Assembly (NCBI RefSeq): GCF_020085105.1
Contig: NC_058062.1
Location: forward strand, 3,312,945-3,376,944
Source of the DNA: Siniperca chuatsi
Lineage: Eukaryota; Chordata; Actinopteri; Centrarchiformes; Sinipercidae
Length of the DNA stretch: 64,000 bases
Reading direction: 5' to 3'
The stretch's first letter is position 1, and each line of letters starts with the position of its first letter. The notes below the pieces were generated by a model. It ran no database searches, was not told the origin of the DNA, and was given only the letters and a program-made list of their open reading frames with translations. This document shows, piece after piece, positions 1 to 11,592 of the stretch. Both the position numbers and the translations under genes were made by a program.

Positions 1-470
1 ATTTTATTTAAGTTTGACTTATTTATGTTCACGTTTCTGTCAAAATGAATTAAAAGCTACTGCCTCGATGTGTCAGGTGTATGCCGACTGGAAGAGTGGG
101 TCCTTCTGATTTCATAAACGTGTTCACCCAGTTTCGACGACGTATGCGTTTGTGCCCAACGGAGAGGCACCATTAAATTGACAGAATTGTAAAAGGAATT
201 TGGTACGACCGGTATAGCCGGTATCTGAGTCCAACAGCTCTCGCTCAATTTCCGGATATTTCCCATGTTGGCCGCTAGGGCATCACTGCTGATGTGTTTA
301 TTAATGTTGTCAATAACTGAATTACATTAAAGATAACTATCTCCCATCATTTTTGTGAAGAAGGACAGGAAATCGATGATGATACCGATGCTGGACGAAA
401 CCCGATACAGTCATTTCTGTAGCAGCCGCCTTCCGGTTGTAAAAGCAGCAGTTTTGTTAACTGTTTGTAC
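1..470 (-). other. pctp: pctp intron 1 (5' part)
   Basis: This is the start of the first pctp intron, read on the minus strand; it runs off the left edge. The donor is GTACAA directly after the AAG codon that ends exon 1. I see no second pctp exon here, and the short open frames have no recognisable family. Confidence 0.6.
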
Positions 471-599
471 CTTGTCGTAGAGCCGGTAGATTTTGACTCC
501 CATCGTCTCGGTGAAGAGCTCCCATCCTCCCTCCAGCTGCGGCTCATCCAGCTCCCTCCACGCGCTCTCAAACTCCTCATCTGTAAACTGCAGCGACAT
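471..599 (-). CDS. pctp: Phosphatidylcholine transfer protein (StarD2), coding exon 1, partial gene
   Basis: PCTP is a cytosolic START-domain protein that carries phosphatidylcholine between membranes. Only the first coding exon lies in the window, 43 codons from ATG (complement of 597-599) to a GTACAA donor in phase 0. The peptide begins MSLQFTDEEFESAW, continues with a QLEGGWELFTETMG segment and ends KIYRLYDK. This matches the human PCTP N-terminus (FSEEQFWEACAELQQPAL, then WQLLVETSGISIYRLLDK), the first helix and strand of the START fold. The open frame upstream of this ATG is not similar to PCTP, which supports the start chosen. STARD7 and STARD10 also have START domains, but the exon 1 match and the tmem100 neighbour favour pctp. 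The remaining exons, including the lipid-pocket residues, are off the left edge. Confidence 0.9.
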
Positions 600-700
600 G
601 ACGGCTCCTCTCACAACACCTGTCACACGGCAGAGAGCGTCAAACACCACGCTTCCGGTCATAACTTTCAAAGTAAAAGACTTAATGATTGCTGTATGCA
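600..700 (-). promoter_or_regulatory. pctp: Probable pctp 5' UTR / proximal promoter with an ETS-type site
   Basis: The DNA just upstream of the pctp ATG is more GC-rich than its surroundings. It carries CTTCCGGT at 652-659 (ACCGGAAG on the pctp strand), the core of ETS/GABPA sites found in many TATA-less promoters. No TATA box is obvious. The transcription start is not determined; this is inference from position and motif. Confidence 0.4.
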
Positions 701-739
701 CATAGTGCTGTATTTCTTTACATTATGTCAAAATCAGTC

Positions 740-925
740 AGAGATGGCAAGTATACACTTACTAGTAACTACTAAGTACAAGAATATTTTTTTGAGGTAC
801 TCTGTAGTGGAAAGTGACTTTAGTCAAGTACTGTACAGTTTGAGTTACTTGCACTTTACTTGAGTATTTCCATCTTATGCTACTTTATTCTTCAACTCCA
901 CAACATTTCAGAGGGAGTTACTTTG
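740..925. repeat. Fragment of the 'acttaagtaaaag' MITE family
   Basis: The stretch is rich in phrases such as ACTTTACTTGAGTATTTCC and TTCAGAGGGAGTTAC. The same vocabulary occurs in the near-complete element at 15340-15844 and in fragments near 9.6, 10.3, 22.5 and 33.9 kb. No terminal inverted repeat is preserved. It lies directly upstream of the pctp promoter. Confidence 0.6.
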
Positions 926-2705
926 CTTTTAAGATTTGACATACAAATATATATCATGACCTTATAAAACATGATACATTGTTACAGATTAAACTACCTA
1001 ACAGTAAATAAAACCAGACGACAGGAAAGTAGGGGAGACAGAGTGGAGTACATGCAAATACTTATGTACTACTGTATGAACATACTGTATGTACTTAGAA
1101 GCTGGACATGCACTGAATCAAGAAAAAAAGAGTAGTAAAAAATACAGAGACAAATCACGAATTAGAGATGAAAAGATTTGTTTTAATGTAATTAAATGGA
1201 AGAGAGAGTGTCCGTTACTTAGAAAGAAAAAAATCAAGTTAAAGACAAAGGAACACAGAATGCTGTTGTTTAAGGCTATAGCCTTATACGTATGATACAT
1301 TTTATCTAATGATTTAAATGATATACTTCTTGTACTCTTATGTAATATATAGCCAACTATTTGCCCTGAAACCTTTGACCCACATATACAACATGGGAAG
1401 CATTCTTGTACATCTTTGCTAAGTAGAACATGCTGCCGTCATACAGTTTTGTTTGCATGGTGGAAGTGTAGAAACACAAACTACACCCACTGCAACAGTC
1501 ACACTGTGGCAGTACTGATTCCCCAGATCAGCGATCAGCTGATCGGGTAGCCTGAGAACCAGCTCCCAGCCTCACGAAAATACCAACAAAAATTCACATG
1601 GAGGAACAAATCTCACAAGTGCCTTCACAATAAAAAACTGTCACCTTAATAAGAATGAACAAATGCCTCCTCAGTAATAAACAAATGCCTCTTCAATAAT
1701 AACGAAACTGAAATTTGTTTTGCTTTTTTCTTTACCCCCTCCTCAAAAGTTTCCCAAAATGAAATACACAAAAAGGAAATGTGTATAAAGGAGGTTTCAA
1801 TGAAAATAAAACAAAATAACAGAATAAAGCCTGCAGGCGCTATAGGCTATTGTTAGGCAAGCAAAGACTCTGGCACGAGCAGCACTAAGACCTGCCCTAA
1901 TGCAGGTAACCTAGCTGAAAGGTGATTTTTTTTAATATTCACTCAACATAGAATCCAGAATGCTCGAAATCCCATTCAATCAGAAGAGCAAAAGACAGCA
2001 ACAAACGCTCAAACAGTCCCTAAACAGACCAGAGCTTCAGGCTGACAATGTCTGCTAAAATGAAGTCTGCAGTAAGTCAAGTAAGGATCAGAATGACATG
2101 GGTGTGCAATTCCCCACCTCTCTTCAGCGCCAAAGAAAGGGTGTCTTCACACCCCGATTGGCCAAGAGGGGAATGCACCAAGCTGCTCTCAGTTATTATT
2201 CAGGAGCCAGTCCCCACACCCTGCACCCTGCTGATCTGAAGAACTTCAAATCTACTTTCATTCAGCCAAACAAACTGGGAAAAGGGAAATGACAGCAAGC
2301 ACCAGAGACTGGGTGACTGTTCGTCCTCGGATCATGATTACCATGTTACTGATCTGTAATAAAATAAAATGATGGGCTTGCTCCGTGACTGTGGGTTTGT
2401 CATGGGGGTGGTTCAAATGCCAGCTAACAGCTGAGCATGTTATTATCCTGAAGATTACCTCGGAAAATGTTCCATTGTGACTGGGAAAGGAGATGACGAA
2501 CCGAAATCCCAGTTCACTCCCAGTTCATTTGTTTGTGTGAGATAATCAGTGTTATGCAACAGGGAGAAAACCCCTCAACAGAAGGTAGGGAATGACTGCA
2601 GTGTAAATGTAGTGTGTACAACAGGTGTGTGCATCCTAGACTGTAAATCGATGGCTGTTGTTGGACATTTACAAATCACGTCAACAACAGAGATCCCTGA
2701 GAGAG

Positions 2706-2710
<5 letters not shown>
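926..2710. other. Gene-free stretch
   Basis: AT-rich DNA between pctp and tmem100. The open frames are short, overlap one another on both strands and match no family I recognise. A 14-bp palindrome (CGATCAGCTGATCG) lies near 1530. Nothing else is supportable. Confidence 0.5.

Positions 2711-2735
<25 letters not shown>
2711..2735. repeat. (CA)n microsatellite
   Basis: About 12 uninterrupted CA units. The poly-TH and CVCV open frames across it are artefacts of the repeat. Confidence 0.95.
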
Positions 2736-2736
<1 letters not shown>

Positions 2737-3221
2737 GTGAGTTTTGACAATGTTAGGCATGTAAATCCAGATAGAAGCCAAAAATCAGTCATGATGTTTG
2801 ACAACAAGTCAATTCTTCTCAGCTTTGTTAAACATTTGTTTTTGTGAAAACAGCTGGTTACATTTCTTCTCATTTTATTGTTCAGGTTTAAAGAGCACCT
2901 GACCTCTGCAGGTTGAAAGGTACAAGCAAAGCATTTCACTTCACGTGTGGTCTGTTGACTTGTAGGATATCAGGATTTGATTTTTCACCTATATATTTTT
3001 TTTAAAATCTGTTTTATTCCGTCTTAATCTGTGAGTCCCCCAACTTCATGGAGGTGCAACACTGAATCGCTGGACTTCACTTTTAATCAGTTTTTGTGTT
3101 TCTTCTTTTATGTTGCATATTTGTTGCCATATTGGTGGATGTGTTTCTTAATTTGCTTGTGTTTTTTTTTCTTAATGTGTCAAACTGTTGAAGAAGCTTT
3201 CCGCACCTAGCTACACACTTT

Positions 3222-3330
3222 GCTGTACTATACTGTATACTATGTTATACTATATTACTACATTTCAGCTTATACTATTGTATCTTATATCCTATACTAT
3301 ACCGTACTATATTATAATTAATTAATATAC
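3222..3330. repeat. Degenerate TATACTA-type tandem repeat
   Basis: Variants of TATACTA and TGTACTATA recur every 7-12 bases inside a strongly AT-rich block that extends to about 3460. It looks like a decayed short tandem array. No coding signal. Confidence 0.5.
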
Positions 3331-3819
3331 GATACTTTTATTACACGATATTCTGTATTATATTTATATATTAGGCTATTACAGACAACCACTAAGTATC
3401 TTTACTTAATCATATTATATATTAAATATATATTATATACTAATTGCTCTTGTATAGTTTCTATTTTACTTCTATTCTTATTTTTGTTTCAAAAACGTCT
3501 AATTATTAATCTCTTACTTTCTCTATTTATTTCTCGCATAGTATGAAAAATACAATATAATAATGATGTAAGCTGATTTCTGTACTGTGCATATATATGA
3601 TATTATATTTTGATTTCAAAATAAATGCATTCAATCCAACGAACTGAAAGTAATTGCAATAAATGCTCCAGCAAAAGGAGATTTATTTTGAAATGCATGA
3701 CCGGAAAAGATATTTTTCCTTATTGTTCTGAGCTTCACACTGCAGTCACCGATACTTGAGGTAGTTGCTCTGGGTGGGATGGCAGTCCGACCGGCAGCTC
3801 AAGACCTGAAGACTTTACT

Positions 3820-4009
3820 GGGGGACGTTTCTCATGAGCGGGAGTCAGAGTCCAGCCCGGAGAGAGACGCTGGTAGTTTCAACACAGAAGGAAACAACAT
3901 TCACTTTTAATTAGATGAATGTGAATAAATATTTTATGAGTGGGTTCACTCAGAGACAAGTTGCACCGCAGCAGAGGAGCACTTTGGAGACATGGAAAAC
4001 GTCTGTGAG
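3820..4009 (+). other. tmem100: Possible non-coding 5' exon of tmem100
   Basis: A GC-richer island in AT-rich surroundings ends at a good splice donor (GAG|GTAACT, GT at 4010-4011), with an AT-rich TATA-like stretch near 3925-3935. Mammalian TMEM100 has untranslated leader exons upstream of a single coding exon, so an exon here is plausible. Only the donor and composition support it, and the 5' boundary is arbitrary. Confidence 0.3.
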
Positions 4010-4774
4010 GTAACTAACCTTTCTAATTTCTTTACAGAGCTAAAGTTTGGGCTTTAGGGTCCGTTAATTCACTTATCACCAGCTGAAGCCAGGCTCCATG
4101 TAAAGTAAGTTTATTGGCGGTGGTGAGCATTATTGTGCTTGGAAATGAATAATAACATACAGAAGCCTAAACAAACATTGAACGTGCATGTAACACACCT
4201 GTCAAAAATAGTAGTAATGTAGACTGTTAGAGCTTAAGAAACAGTTTAGCATAGCCTACTTCAACCCTCTTCTGTTGCTGTTTCACATGTGGGACCCTTT
4301 TCCCCCAAATGCTTCTTTTTCTTTAATTGTTCACAGGCACAAATTCCACTTCATTTGCAAGTTAAAGGAATAAGTTTTGCTGTCCAATAATGAACAAAAG
4401 TGACTTTTGTAATCAGAGGTTTTCACTCTTCTTCTTCCCCACTTAACAACAGAAAACAAAACTCTTCTCCAAGGCAGTCATAAGGATTACAAACCTTTTC
4501 CAAATGCGATTCTGTCCTCCAGAATAATTATTACCAACCTTTAACTCCTTAACAGCCTAACAATACCCACTCACAACCCCCATCACAGGTTGTGTCTCTG
4601 TTCAACCAAAGACTGTTTAGCTTTAATAGTTTTTAGAGTCCCAAAGAGACAAAACAAATAAGAAAAGTCAGAATAAACAGCCTAAACATTATTTTATGTA
4701 GCAGAAATCTTTCTTCTTCTTCTTGGTAAACATCTTGCAACCACTGTTTTCTGAAATTAGGGTCTAAATTAGGG

Positions 4775-5080
4775 CACAGCTAACAACGATATTCATATCT
4801 GATTAATCTGCCAATTACATTCTCAATGAACTGTTTTGTCAGTAAAATGTCAGAAAATAGTGAGAAATGCACAGTATAATTTCCCACAGCCCTAGAAGAT
4901 GGATTTAATTTGCTTGTTTTATTCGACCAACAGTCCAACACCCAAAGAGATTCAGTTTCCAATCCTATATGACGAAGAAAAGCATCAAACCCTCACATGT
5001 GTCGGCTGGAAACAGCGAATGTTTGGTCATTTTGCCTGAAAAATGATTAAACCAATAAATTGGTTATCTGATCTGTTATC
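4775..5080 (+). repeat. Dispersed repeat family C, copy 1
   Basis: It contains the phrases AAAATGTCAGAAAATAGTGA, TGCTTGTTTTATTCGACCAA and ACAGTCCAACACCCAAAG. Related copies lie at about 16375-16650 (inverted), 43330-43580 (inverted), 57165-57460 (plus) and 60150-60480 (inverted). It has no coding capacity. It lies in the presumed tmem100 leader intron. Confidence 0.65.
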
Positions 5081-5796
5081 ATTATCTTCACTCTGTCAGG
5101 AATAAAATCCTGTTGGGGAAACAGTGACTCTTTTGTTACTGGAATCAGCCAATTAAAAACCCACCATGTGTAATTATTAGTGTAGAATGGAAACTCCACC
5201 CAGGTTGTATAAACTCACATATTTTCCCCAAACTATAGAGGACAAACCTCAGTAGTAGCTATGGCGCTGACCCCTTGATGGGACCTGGCCCCCCGTTTGG
5301 GAACCACTGGTCTAGAGTGTTTTTAAACGCTGACGATGATGGAAAGTATAACTGACACTGTACTGCCATGTATTGTCACTCAGAGTCTGAATCACAGCTT
5401 TCCACGCAGCAGACGTAAGGTGGGGGGAAGAATGAGCGCTTGTGAAATTGCTGGTGATTTCGAAGCTCCTCGCATTTCACGGAGCAGTTTGTAATGTCAT
5501 ATCCTGCGCTCTCCAGGGAATGTCTCAGCTCGTGCTGGCTGAGTGGTCCTGCGTCATTCGGACACCTCCTCTGACTGGGTCAGGAGGCGGCTGGGGTTGT
5601 GCAAAGAGATTACTTTAAAGCAGCGTGTGGCGCTCAGAAAGTTGTGCTGAATTGTGAAATGTGGTGCTGAACTCTAACAAAAAAAGCATTGTCTCTTTTT
5701 CTTCTGGAAAACTGTGTCCAGTGTTGAGCAACAAGTTTGACTCTTTGCATTTTCATTGCTTCCTTTTCACATAATGAATGGTTTCTTTCGCCACAG

Positions 5797-5891
5797 GGCG
5801 GTTTCGAGAAACCGTAGCAAGGAAAAGAGGTAAAAGGGCAACAAGGAGGAACCATCTGTGGTTGGTTAACTGAAGGCTCCTTGATCCTGCA
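5797..5891 (+). other. tmem100: tmem100 5' UTR portion of the coding exon
   Basis: A pyrimidine-rich tract ending TTTCTTTCGCCACAG (AG at 5795-5796) is a good splice acceptor. It places the start of the coding exon about 95 bases before the ATG. Inferred from the splice signal only. Confidence 0.4.
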
Positions 5892-6296
5892 ATGCCAGAA
5901 GAAGCTAGTAAGGAAGCAATGAGAACGCCAGCGACACCAGAGAAGGCCAATAACAACGAGCGTCCTGCAGCCCCCGTGACGTCGGTAAACATCCCCCTGG
6001 TCAATGAAGTCCAGCTGACCGCAGCCACCGGCGGGACGGAGCTGTCCTGCTATCGCTGCACCGTCCCGTTTGGCGTGGTGGTCCTGATCGCCGGCATCGT
6101 GGTCACCGCCGTGGCTTACAGCTTCAACTCACACGGATCCACCATCTCATACTTTGGCCTGGTGCTCCTCTCGGCCGGACTGGTGCTCTTAGCGTCCAGC
6201 GCCGTCTGCTGGAAGGTGAGACTGGAGAGGAAGAAGGAGAGGCGACGGGAGAGCCAAACCGCCCTGGTTGCAAACCAGAGGAGTATTTTTACTTGA
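5892..6296 (+). CDS. tmem100: Transmembrane protein 100
   Basis: This is a complete 134-codon single-exon frame, the same length as human TMEM100. The central segment, including ATGGTELSCYRC, GIVVTAVAYSFNSHGS and SSAVCWKVR, and the C-terminal RRESQTALVANQRS are nearly identical to the mammalian protein, while the first 35 or so residues diverge. Two hydrophobic segments at about 57-79 and 84-107 form a membrane hairpin, followed by a basic stretch (RLERKKERRR) before the conserved tail. In mammals the protein acts in endothelial BMP9/10-ALK1 signalling and vascular development, and modulates TRPA1-TRPV1 in sensory neurons; a similar role here is inferred from orthology. Its pctp neighbour matches the human locus. 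The ATG is the first in the frame and aligns with the human start. Confidence 0.96.
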   Translation: MPEEASKEAMRTPATPEKANNNERPAAPVTSVNIPLVNEVQLTAATGGTELSCYRCTVPFGVVVLIAGIVVTAVAYSFNSHGSTISYFGLVLLSAGLVLLASSAVCWKVRLERKKERRRESQTALVANQRSIFT

Positions 6297-7200
6297 ACTA
6301 GTAGTCCGGACGACACATATCCTAGTTTTCTGAGTCTGAAAGGGCCTGATTTTGAGATTGAGTTAGTTAACCAACTGTGGACAGATGTTGTCCAGCATGT
6401 GTTGGATTTCCGACCTGTAAAAGCTTTGACCGCAGACTCTCAAGGCCCAGAACTTAAAGCTTTGAAGACATTGTAAGGGATTTATTTGTTGAGCAGACGT
6501 CGAGCATCTGGTGAGCTGGGAATGCAGCCAGAAGGACTGTATCACAATTAAGATGAATTACCACTGTGCGAAGCCATGTAGAGGAAGTCTCCCATTAATC
6601 TGCTGTTGGATGTGGCGGCTTTGATTGTAATGGGAGGGATTGTGGTTTGAAAAGCCCAGGAAAGGAGAGGGAAACCAGGACAATGATTCATGCCTCATTT
6701 ACTATGCTTCAACTTTGACATATCTGTTTAGAAAGTCTGTTCACCTCACAGGCAATGATTATGAATTGCCTGTTATGGAAGTATGGTACTAGATATGATG
6801 ATTTCGTTTAAAATCTACCAATATATTCTCTTCAGCATGTCAGATTAGATGGCAGATGATATTATACATAGAGAGAATACCTAACCTTAAATATATATTC
6901 TCTTAAGGCACTTTGATCCTTCATAATCATCATATTCAGTATTAAACAACATCTATTAACAAATTAAATAAGTGATACATCCAGAATTGTGAGTAGTTTT
7001 GCCTATTTTGACACATTTGGAATAATCAAATAACCAAAATTAATATTGTGTTGGGTGATGATCACTTATTGTCCAGTGTACTTCCATACTGTAAAAAAAA
7101 ATATTAAATGTAGCATATGTTTTGTTTTGATGTAATCATTTGCATGTATTAACTGTTACCAGGACGTGATGAGGTTTAATAAACTCATTGATACTCAAAC
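6297..7200 (+). other. tmem100: Probable tmem100 3' UTR with AATAAA signal
   Basis: The DNA after the stop is non-coding with no recognised repeat up to an AATAAA at 7178-7183. A 3' UTR of about 0.9 kb would be normal for this gene. The cleavage site is not proven. Confidence 0.45.
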
Positions 7201-7296
7201 ATGTAATGGTTTCACAGTTGGGAAGAACGAGTTTCAATGTTTACTAGAACCCGATCGATACTGGACTGGGGCAGATTCCAATATTCAAGAGTTAAT

Positions 7297-7440
7297 GGAA
7301 TAGTTCAGCATTTTGCAAAATACCCTTACCCGATTTCTTCACAAGAAGATCAACACTGCTCTCATGTGTGTGTGTTGAGCTGGAGTCAGGACGATGGTTA
7401 GCCTAGCTTAGCATAACAACTGGAAACTATCTGTCTACAG
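7297..7440 (+). repeat. Half copy of the 'AAAGGGCTAG' fold-back family
   Basis: The order of phrases GGAATAGTTCAGCATTTTG, CTCTCATGTGTGTG, TTAGCCTAGCTTAGCATAA and ACTGGAAAC matches one arm of the fold-back element at 50938-51494. No convincing second arm is visible, so it looks like a solo or eroded arm. Confidence 0.55.
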
Positions 7441-7863
7441 CGATAGCTTTCTGTAAAGAAAGCTATTGATATTATTGGCCGACATACACACTGATACTGA
7501 TTACTACAAGCTAATGCCAACGAATGTTCAAGGCTTTTAATGTTTATAGGAAACCTGACTCTTGATGAGTTTATGTCAGTGTTTGTATTTCTTAGAGACA
7601 GTTTATGGGTTGGAGAAGTGATGAGTTATTATATTAACATTCAGCTTTTTGCTTTCAGTGCTGAATTGAAGGAAATGTTTCTTTCTCTCATGACGTACAT
7701 GGGTGTGCCTAAGTCTTCACATAAATAAACAGACTCTACCTTATGTTGATTACTTAAAATAATCAAACTGGATGTGGGGGGGAAAAAAAAGCTTTGAATT
7801 GTGATATCATTACAGTGCAGTTAAATGAATATGTTTCATAAATGTCATCACATGTCACGACTA

Positions 7864-8879
7864 ATTAAAGGATCAGTTCACTCAAAGTACAAAAAAAAAA
7901 ACCCTCACTTATTCCTAGTGGTGTCTAGTCATGCAGTTTCAGATTTTATTTGCTGAGAGTTTTAGAAATCTGAGATTTTTGCATCCATCCCAACACAACG
8001 GAGGTAAATGGAATTTTGTCTGTGGCGCTCAAAGCGTTGAAAAATGACATTTAATAAATTAAACAGCAACATCTCTTGCCAGAAACATTGTTCCCATTAT
8101 GCCCCAATTAAACTACCAGATGTATTTCTCTTTAGAGATGGTCACTGTGTCTTGGCCAAGAGATCCTGACGGATCATAGCTCACCGTCTTGTGACACACA
8201 AAGGTTATTGGAAAGGAGGCGACAGGGATCGACTTCAACATCAACGCTCGATGCGTAGTTTCATTTCCATCGCCACATATGTCAGGCCGGGCCATTATTG
8301 AGCTGATATCGTGAAGTCTGAGCCTGGAATTACTCACTCAGACCTCGCAGTGAATGCTGTGTATTATCCCGAGTAACTACAACATTGCTTCTGCAAAGAT
8401 GTTGCTGTTAAATTTTTTAAATGTAATTTGTCAATGCTGTGAGCACTACATATACAATTCCAATTCACCTCTATTGTATTTGGGTGGAGGCAGAAATCTC
8501 AAAGATAACTATGTCAAAACCTCGCCAAATAAAACCAAAATCTTAGTCTTTAAATGTGTTTGGAGCTTTCAGCCACATCTTGTGGCCTTCATCAGTGGAT
8601 GGAGCTGGTTTAGCTCACATGATAACAGGTGGCCTAACTGCAGAAATTCTGAAATTCCATACTTAAGTCATGTGATAACAACATCCACTGATGAAGGCCA
8701 TGAGAAGTTGCTGAAAGCTCCAGAAAACCATGTGAGTGGAGCAATAAGATTTTTTTTTGTCAAATTGAGTCATCCTTTACCCTCAAAACCAAAGCTATCT
8801 GCATGGCTGGACACTAATGGACGTAAGTGAGAAAATATGTTGGGTTTTTTCTTGTAGTTTAAGTGAACTGACCCTTTAA
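7864..8879. mobile_element. 1-kb fold-back (MITE-like) element
   Basis: The left end (TTAAAGGATCAGTTCACTCA onward) is the inverted, imperfect counterpart of the right end (reading back from 8879, TTAAAGGGTCAGTTCACTTA). Similarity continues for about 75 bases to a shared CATGCAG. A second, nested inverted repeat occurs inside: 8562-8600 pairs with 8683-8721 over about 39 bases with few mismatches. No transposase is encoded, so it would be non-autonomous. The superfamily cannot be assigned from the ends alone. Confidence 0.75.
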
Positions 8880-9589
8880 CCATCTATTTCCAGTCTGTTT
8901 TTTCAATGTAGAGTTTGTTTTACCGACTTTTAGTTGCAGCTCATCATTATATGTTATGATTGTGTTAAGTAAGAGTCTTTTCATAATTTATTTCACCAGT
9001 TGATATATCGTATAAATAATCATCAGTTCATTTCTCTGATAATTAAATATTTCAGGATATAAATTCCCCGTGGTAAAAGGAAGTTCAGCTCTCCTGTTTG
9101 ACCCTGTTAGGTTTAAAATAGCCTGGACGTGGAAGTATATTTATAGGCAGCATTTGCGTTGCTCTGCATCCCTGTGACACCAGACACTACAACTAAATGG
9201 TTTTCTTGCGTCAGAGGAAAACCTACAACACACTTTGTCACTTTTGGGAGATCACCACCACACATACAATCAGCTGTAGGCTGGTACTGTGCGGTCTCTG
9301 GACGTCAGATCAGTAACACATTTATGGGACACGTGACACAGTGAGGCGTCTCCTGCCTTCTTGTCAGGTTAGACGAAGGCACACTGAAGCTGGAAAAACG
9401 GGTGACTTGATATGAAGTTTGACAGGTGCTCTCCTCCGGCGTCTTTAGCCTTTTTACACACTGCCGGCACCTCGTGCAGGGACCGTGTGCGTCACTTTGT
9501 GTCATTCCACTCATTGCCACGCTGTCGGGTTAGTTTATCAATAAACAGGAAGAACTCAAATCCTCTAAGTGGAATTAGTTACACCACAA
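8880..9589. other. Gene-free stretch
   Basis: No recognisable gene or repeat; only short overlapping open frames on both strands. Confidence 0.4.
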
Positions 9590-10400
9590 CAGAGAAATAC
9601 TCTATTACAAGCAAAACCTTACGACTTAAGTAAAAGTAAAACAAGTATTAGTAGTAAAATAGTCTTACAGTATCAAAAGTAAAAGTAGTTATTGAGTTAA
9701 GTTTTCATTGGTGGGTGAAAAATTTGTGTCCAGTTTTGTGGGTTTATAGATCAAATAAGGAAGGTAGGGAGGGAGACAAAGAAGAAACTTCGGGAAGATA
9801 GGACGTAAGGAGGGAGCAAAGGAAATAAAACAGGGGCCAAAGGAAAGGGGGGAGGAAAAGAAATTAATCAAGAAAGACAAGAAGGAAAGAAAGAGCCAGA
9901 AGGAAGAAAGTAGAAAAGAATTCAGGAAACATGGGAAGGAAAGAAGGAAATGAATGATGAAAGAAGGAAAGAAAGAAATCAAGGAATACAGGAATGCAAT
10001 AAATAAGGAAGAAAAGGGGCCAGAAGGAATGAGGCAAATAAATGAATTAGGAAAGACAGAAAGACGAGAGCGAAACCGAAATATTAGGAAAGGACAGAAG
10101 GGAGGAAGAAATAAGGGAAAAGTGAAAGAAAGATGTAATTATGGAAGTACAGACGAAAAGATGATTTTAGTGATATTTTAGGATTTTTTTTCTCATGTTG
10201 GATGTAAAATCTGAATTTGCAAAGCGGATATATACTATCAGCAGCCTTCAGTTGAATGTAGCGGATTAAAAAGTACAATAAATACTGAAAATGCAGTGGA
10301 GGAAGAGTAGAAAGTCTCTCAAAAAGTACCAGTACTTCAATACTGTACTCCCCGTTAAGTACAGTACCTGAGCAAATATACACTTAGTTTCCACCTCTTT
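9590..10400. repeat. MITE of the 'acttaagtaaaag' family split by a polypurine tract
   Basis: Bases about 9590-9690 contain GACTTAAGTAAAAGTAAAAC and 10275-10400 contain AAAGTACCAGTACTTCAATA and GTACAGTACCTGAGC. These look like opposite halves of the element seen intact at 15340-15844. Between them sits a GA-rich tract of about 380 bases. The whole may be one element with an expanded internal purine array. Confidence 0.5.
9755..10135. repeat. Degenerate (GGAA)n/(GAAA)n polypurine tract
   Basis: About 380 bases are overwhelmingly A and G on the plus strand, built of GGAA, GAAA and GGGA words. The long lysine/arginine/glutamate frames on plus and the phenylalanine/leucine/serine frames on minus are by-products of this composition. 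Mirror-like purine tracts can adopt triplex (H-DNA) structures. Confidence 0.85.
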
Positions 10401-11030
10401 CAACAAAGGAAAAACACTGAACAAGCTGAAGTCTGAAATTCCAGACTTCAACACAGCTGATTGCACATTGTTTAAATCCAACACAATTAAACATAATGAG
10501 CTCAGCATTACAGGGATCCTGGTCCAGTCAGTTCAGTCAAATAAAACAGCTGTGCAGACGGAGCATGAACAGGCTCAAACAGACCTGACCTGACAGCTCT
10601 CCGACCAGCGGCCTGGATTGAAGTGACATTCAGTCATTTTCTGGAACAACCTGGAACACAGAGAAGACAAATGTTTTCAGAGACTTCTTTTATTTGACCT
10701 GGTTCAGGTCGTCTGATTGTTTGCATTGTTCTACAGTACTCTGTTGCTGGAGAAGGAACACATATTGTGTTGATAAGATCTGTTCCAAAAGGCCAAAACT
10801 GAGTTCATGCTCTGTACTGAGAGGTATTGAGAGCAACAATAAACTTTTGGGTGTCAGGAGGAAAAAACTAAACTCAGGAGATATTAGGCAATCCTTTTCA
10901 TCAGATTGTTTTGTCACTGAATTATGAAAATGTTCTTTCAGAATCCACAAGTCTTGTTTTGTTAGTTATTTCTCCATTTTTAATTTCTGCAGTGTTTCAC
11001 TGCAATCTGTCAGAGGTTCTTTGAGGATAT
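10401..11030. other. Gene-free stretch
   Basis: No recognisable coding or repeat structure beyond fragments of the neighbouring elements. Confidence 0.4.
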
Positions 11031-11034
11031 ACTA

Positions 11035-11592
11035 ATGCACAGTGGTGCTTTGACCTAAATGCTAATGGCAGCATGCTAACATGCTCACAATGACAATGCT
11101 CACATGCTGCTGTTTAGCTGGTATAATGTTTACCATGTTCACCATCGTAGTTTAGCATGTTAGCATGCTAACGATATTAATTAGTGAAAAACACAAAGTA
11201 CAGCTGAGGCTGATGGGAATGCAGGTATTTGGTGGCCATTTGGTCATAAACCAACGTATTTGATGAACTGAAATTGACCCGATGATTGCGCTAGATGAAA
11301 AATCTGGGCTCACTAAAGTTATTACAATTCATCCTGAGGGGATTCCATTCACTATTTGTTGAGACAAATGCAAACCTGGTGGCGGCGCTAGAGGAAAAGT
11401 CAGAGGATCGCCAGAGTCGTCAGGGTTCATCCTTTGAGGACTATACAGCCTATGCTGAGGACCATGCATGTCTGCACAAACTTTTATGGCAATCCATCCA
11501 GTAGTTGTTGAGATATTTCAGTCTGGGCCAGATTGGTGGACCGACCGACACTGTCATCCCCAAAGCCATACCACTAGCGTGGCTAAAAAAAT
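11035..11592 (+). repeat. Dispersed repeat family A, copy 1 (longest)
   Basis: It contains palindromic GCATGCTAACATGCTCACAA-type phrases, then ATGGCAATCCATCCAGTAG, GTTGTTGAGATATTTCAGTC and a terminal CTAGCGTGGCTAAA. The same ordered phrases appear inverted at 17917-18330 and in shorter copies near 12255-12505 and 22200-22430. It is non-coding. It is a dispersed element typical of fish genomes; I cannot name the family. Confidence 0.75.

Noticed and set aside
8354..8830. 158-codon plus-strand frame
   Set aside because: It lies inside the fold-back element and crosses its nested inverted repeat; no protein family recognised.
9689..10383. Overlapping 75-99-codon frames on both strands
   Set aside because: Produced by the polypurine tract; composition is only K/R/E on one strand and F/L/S on the other.
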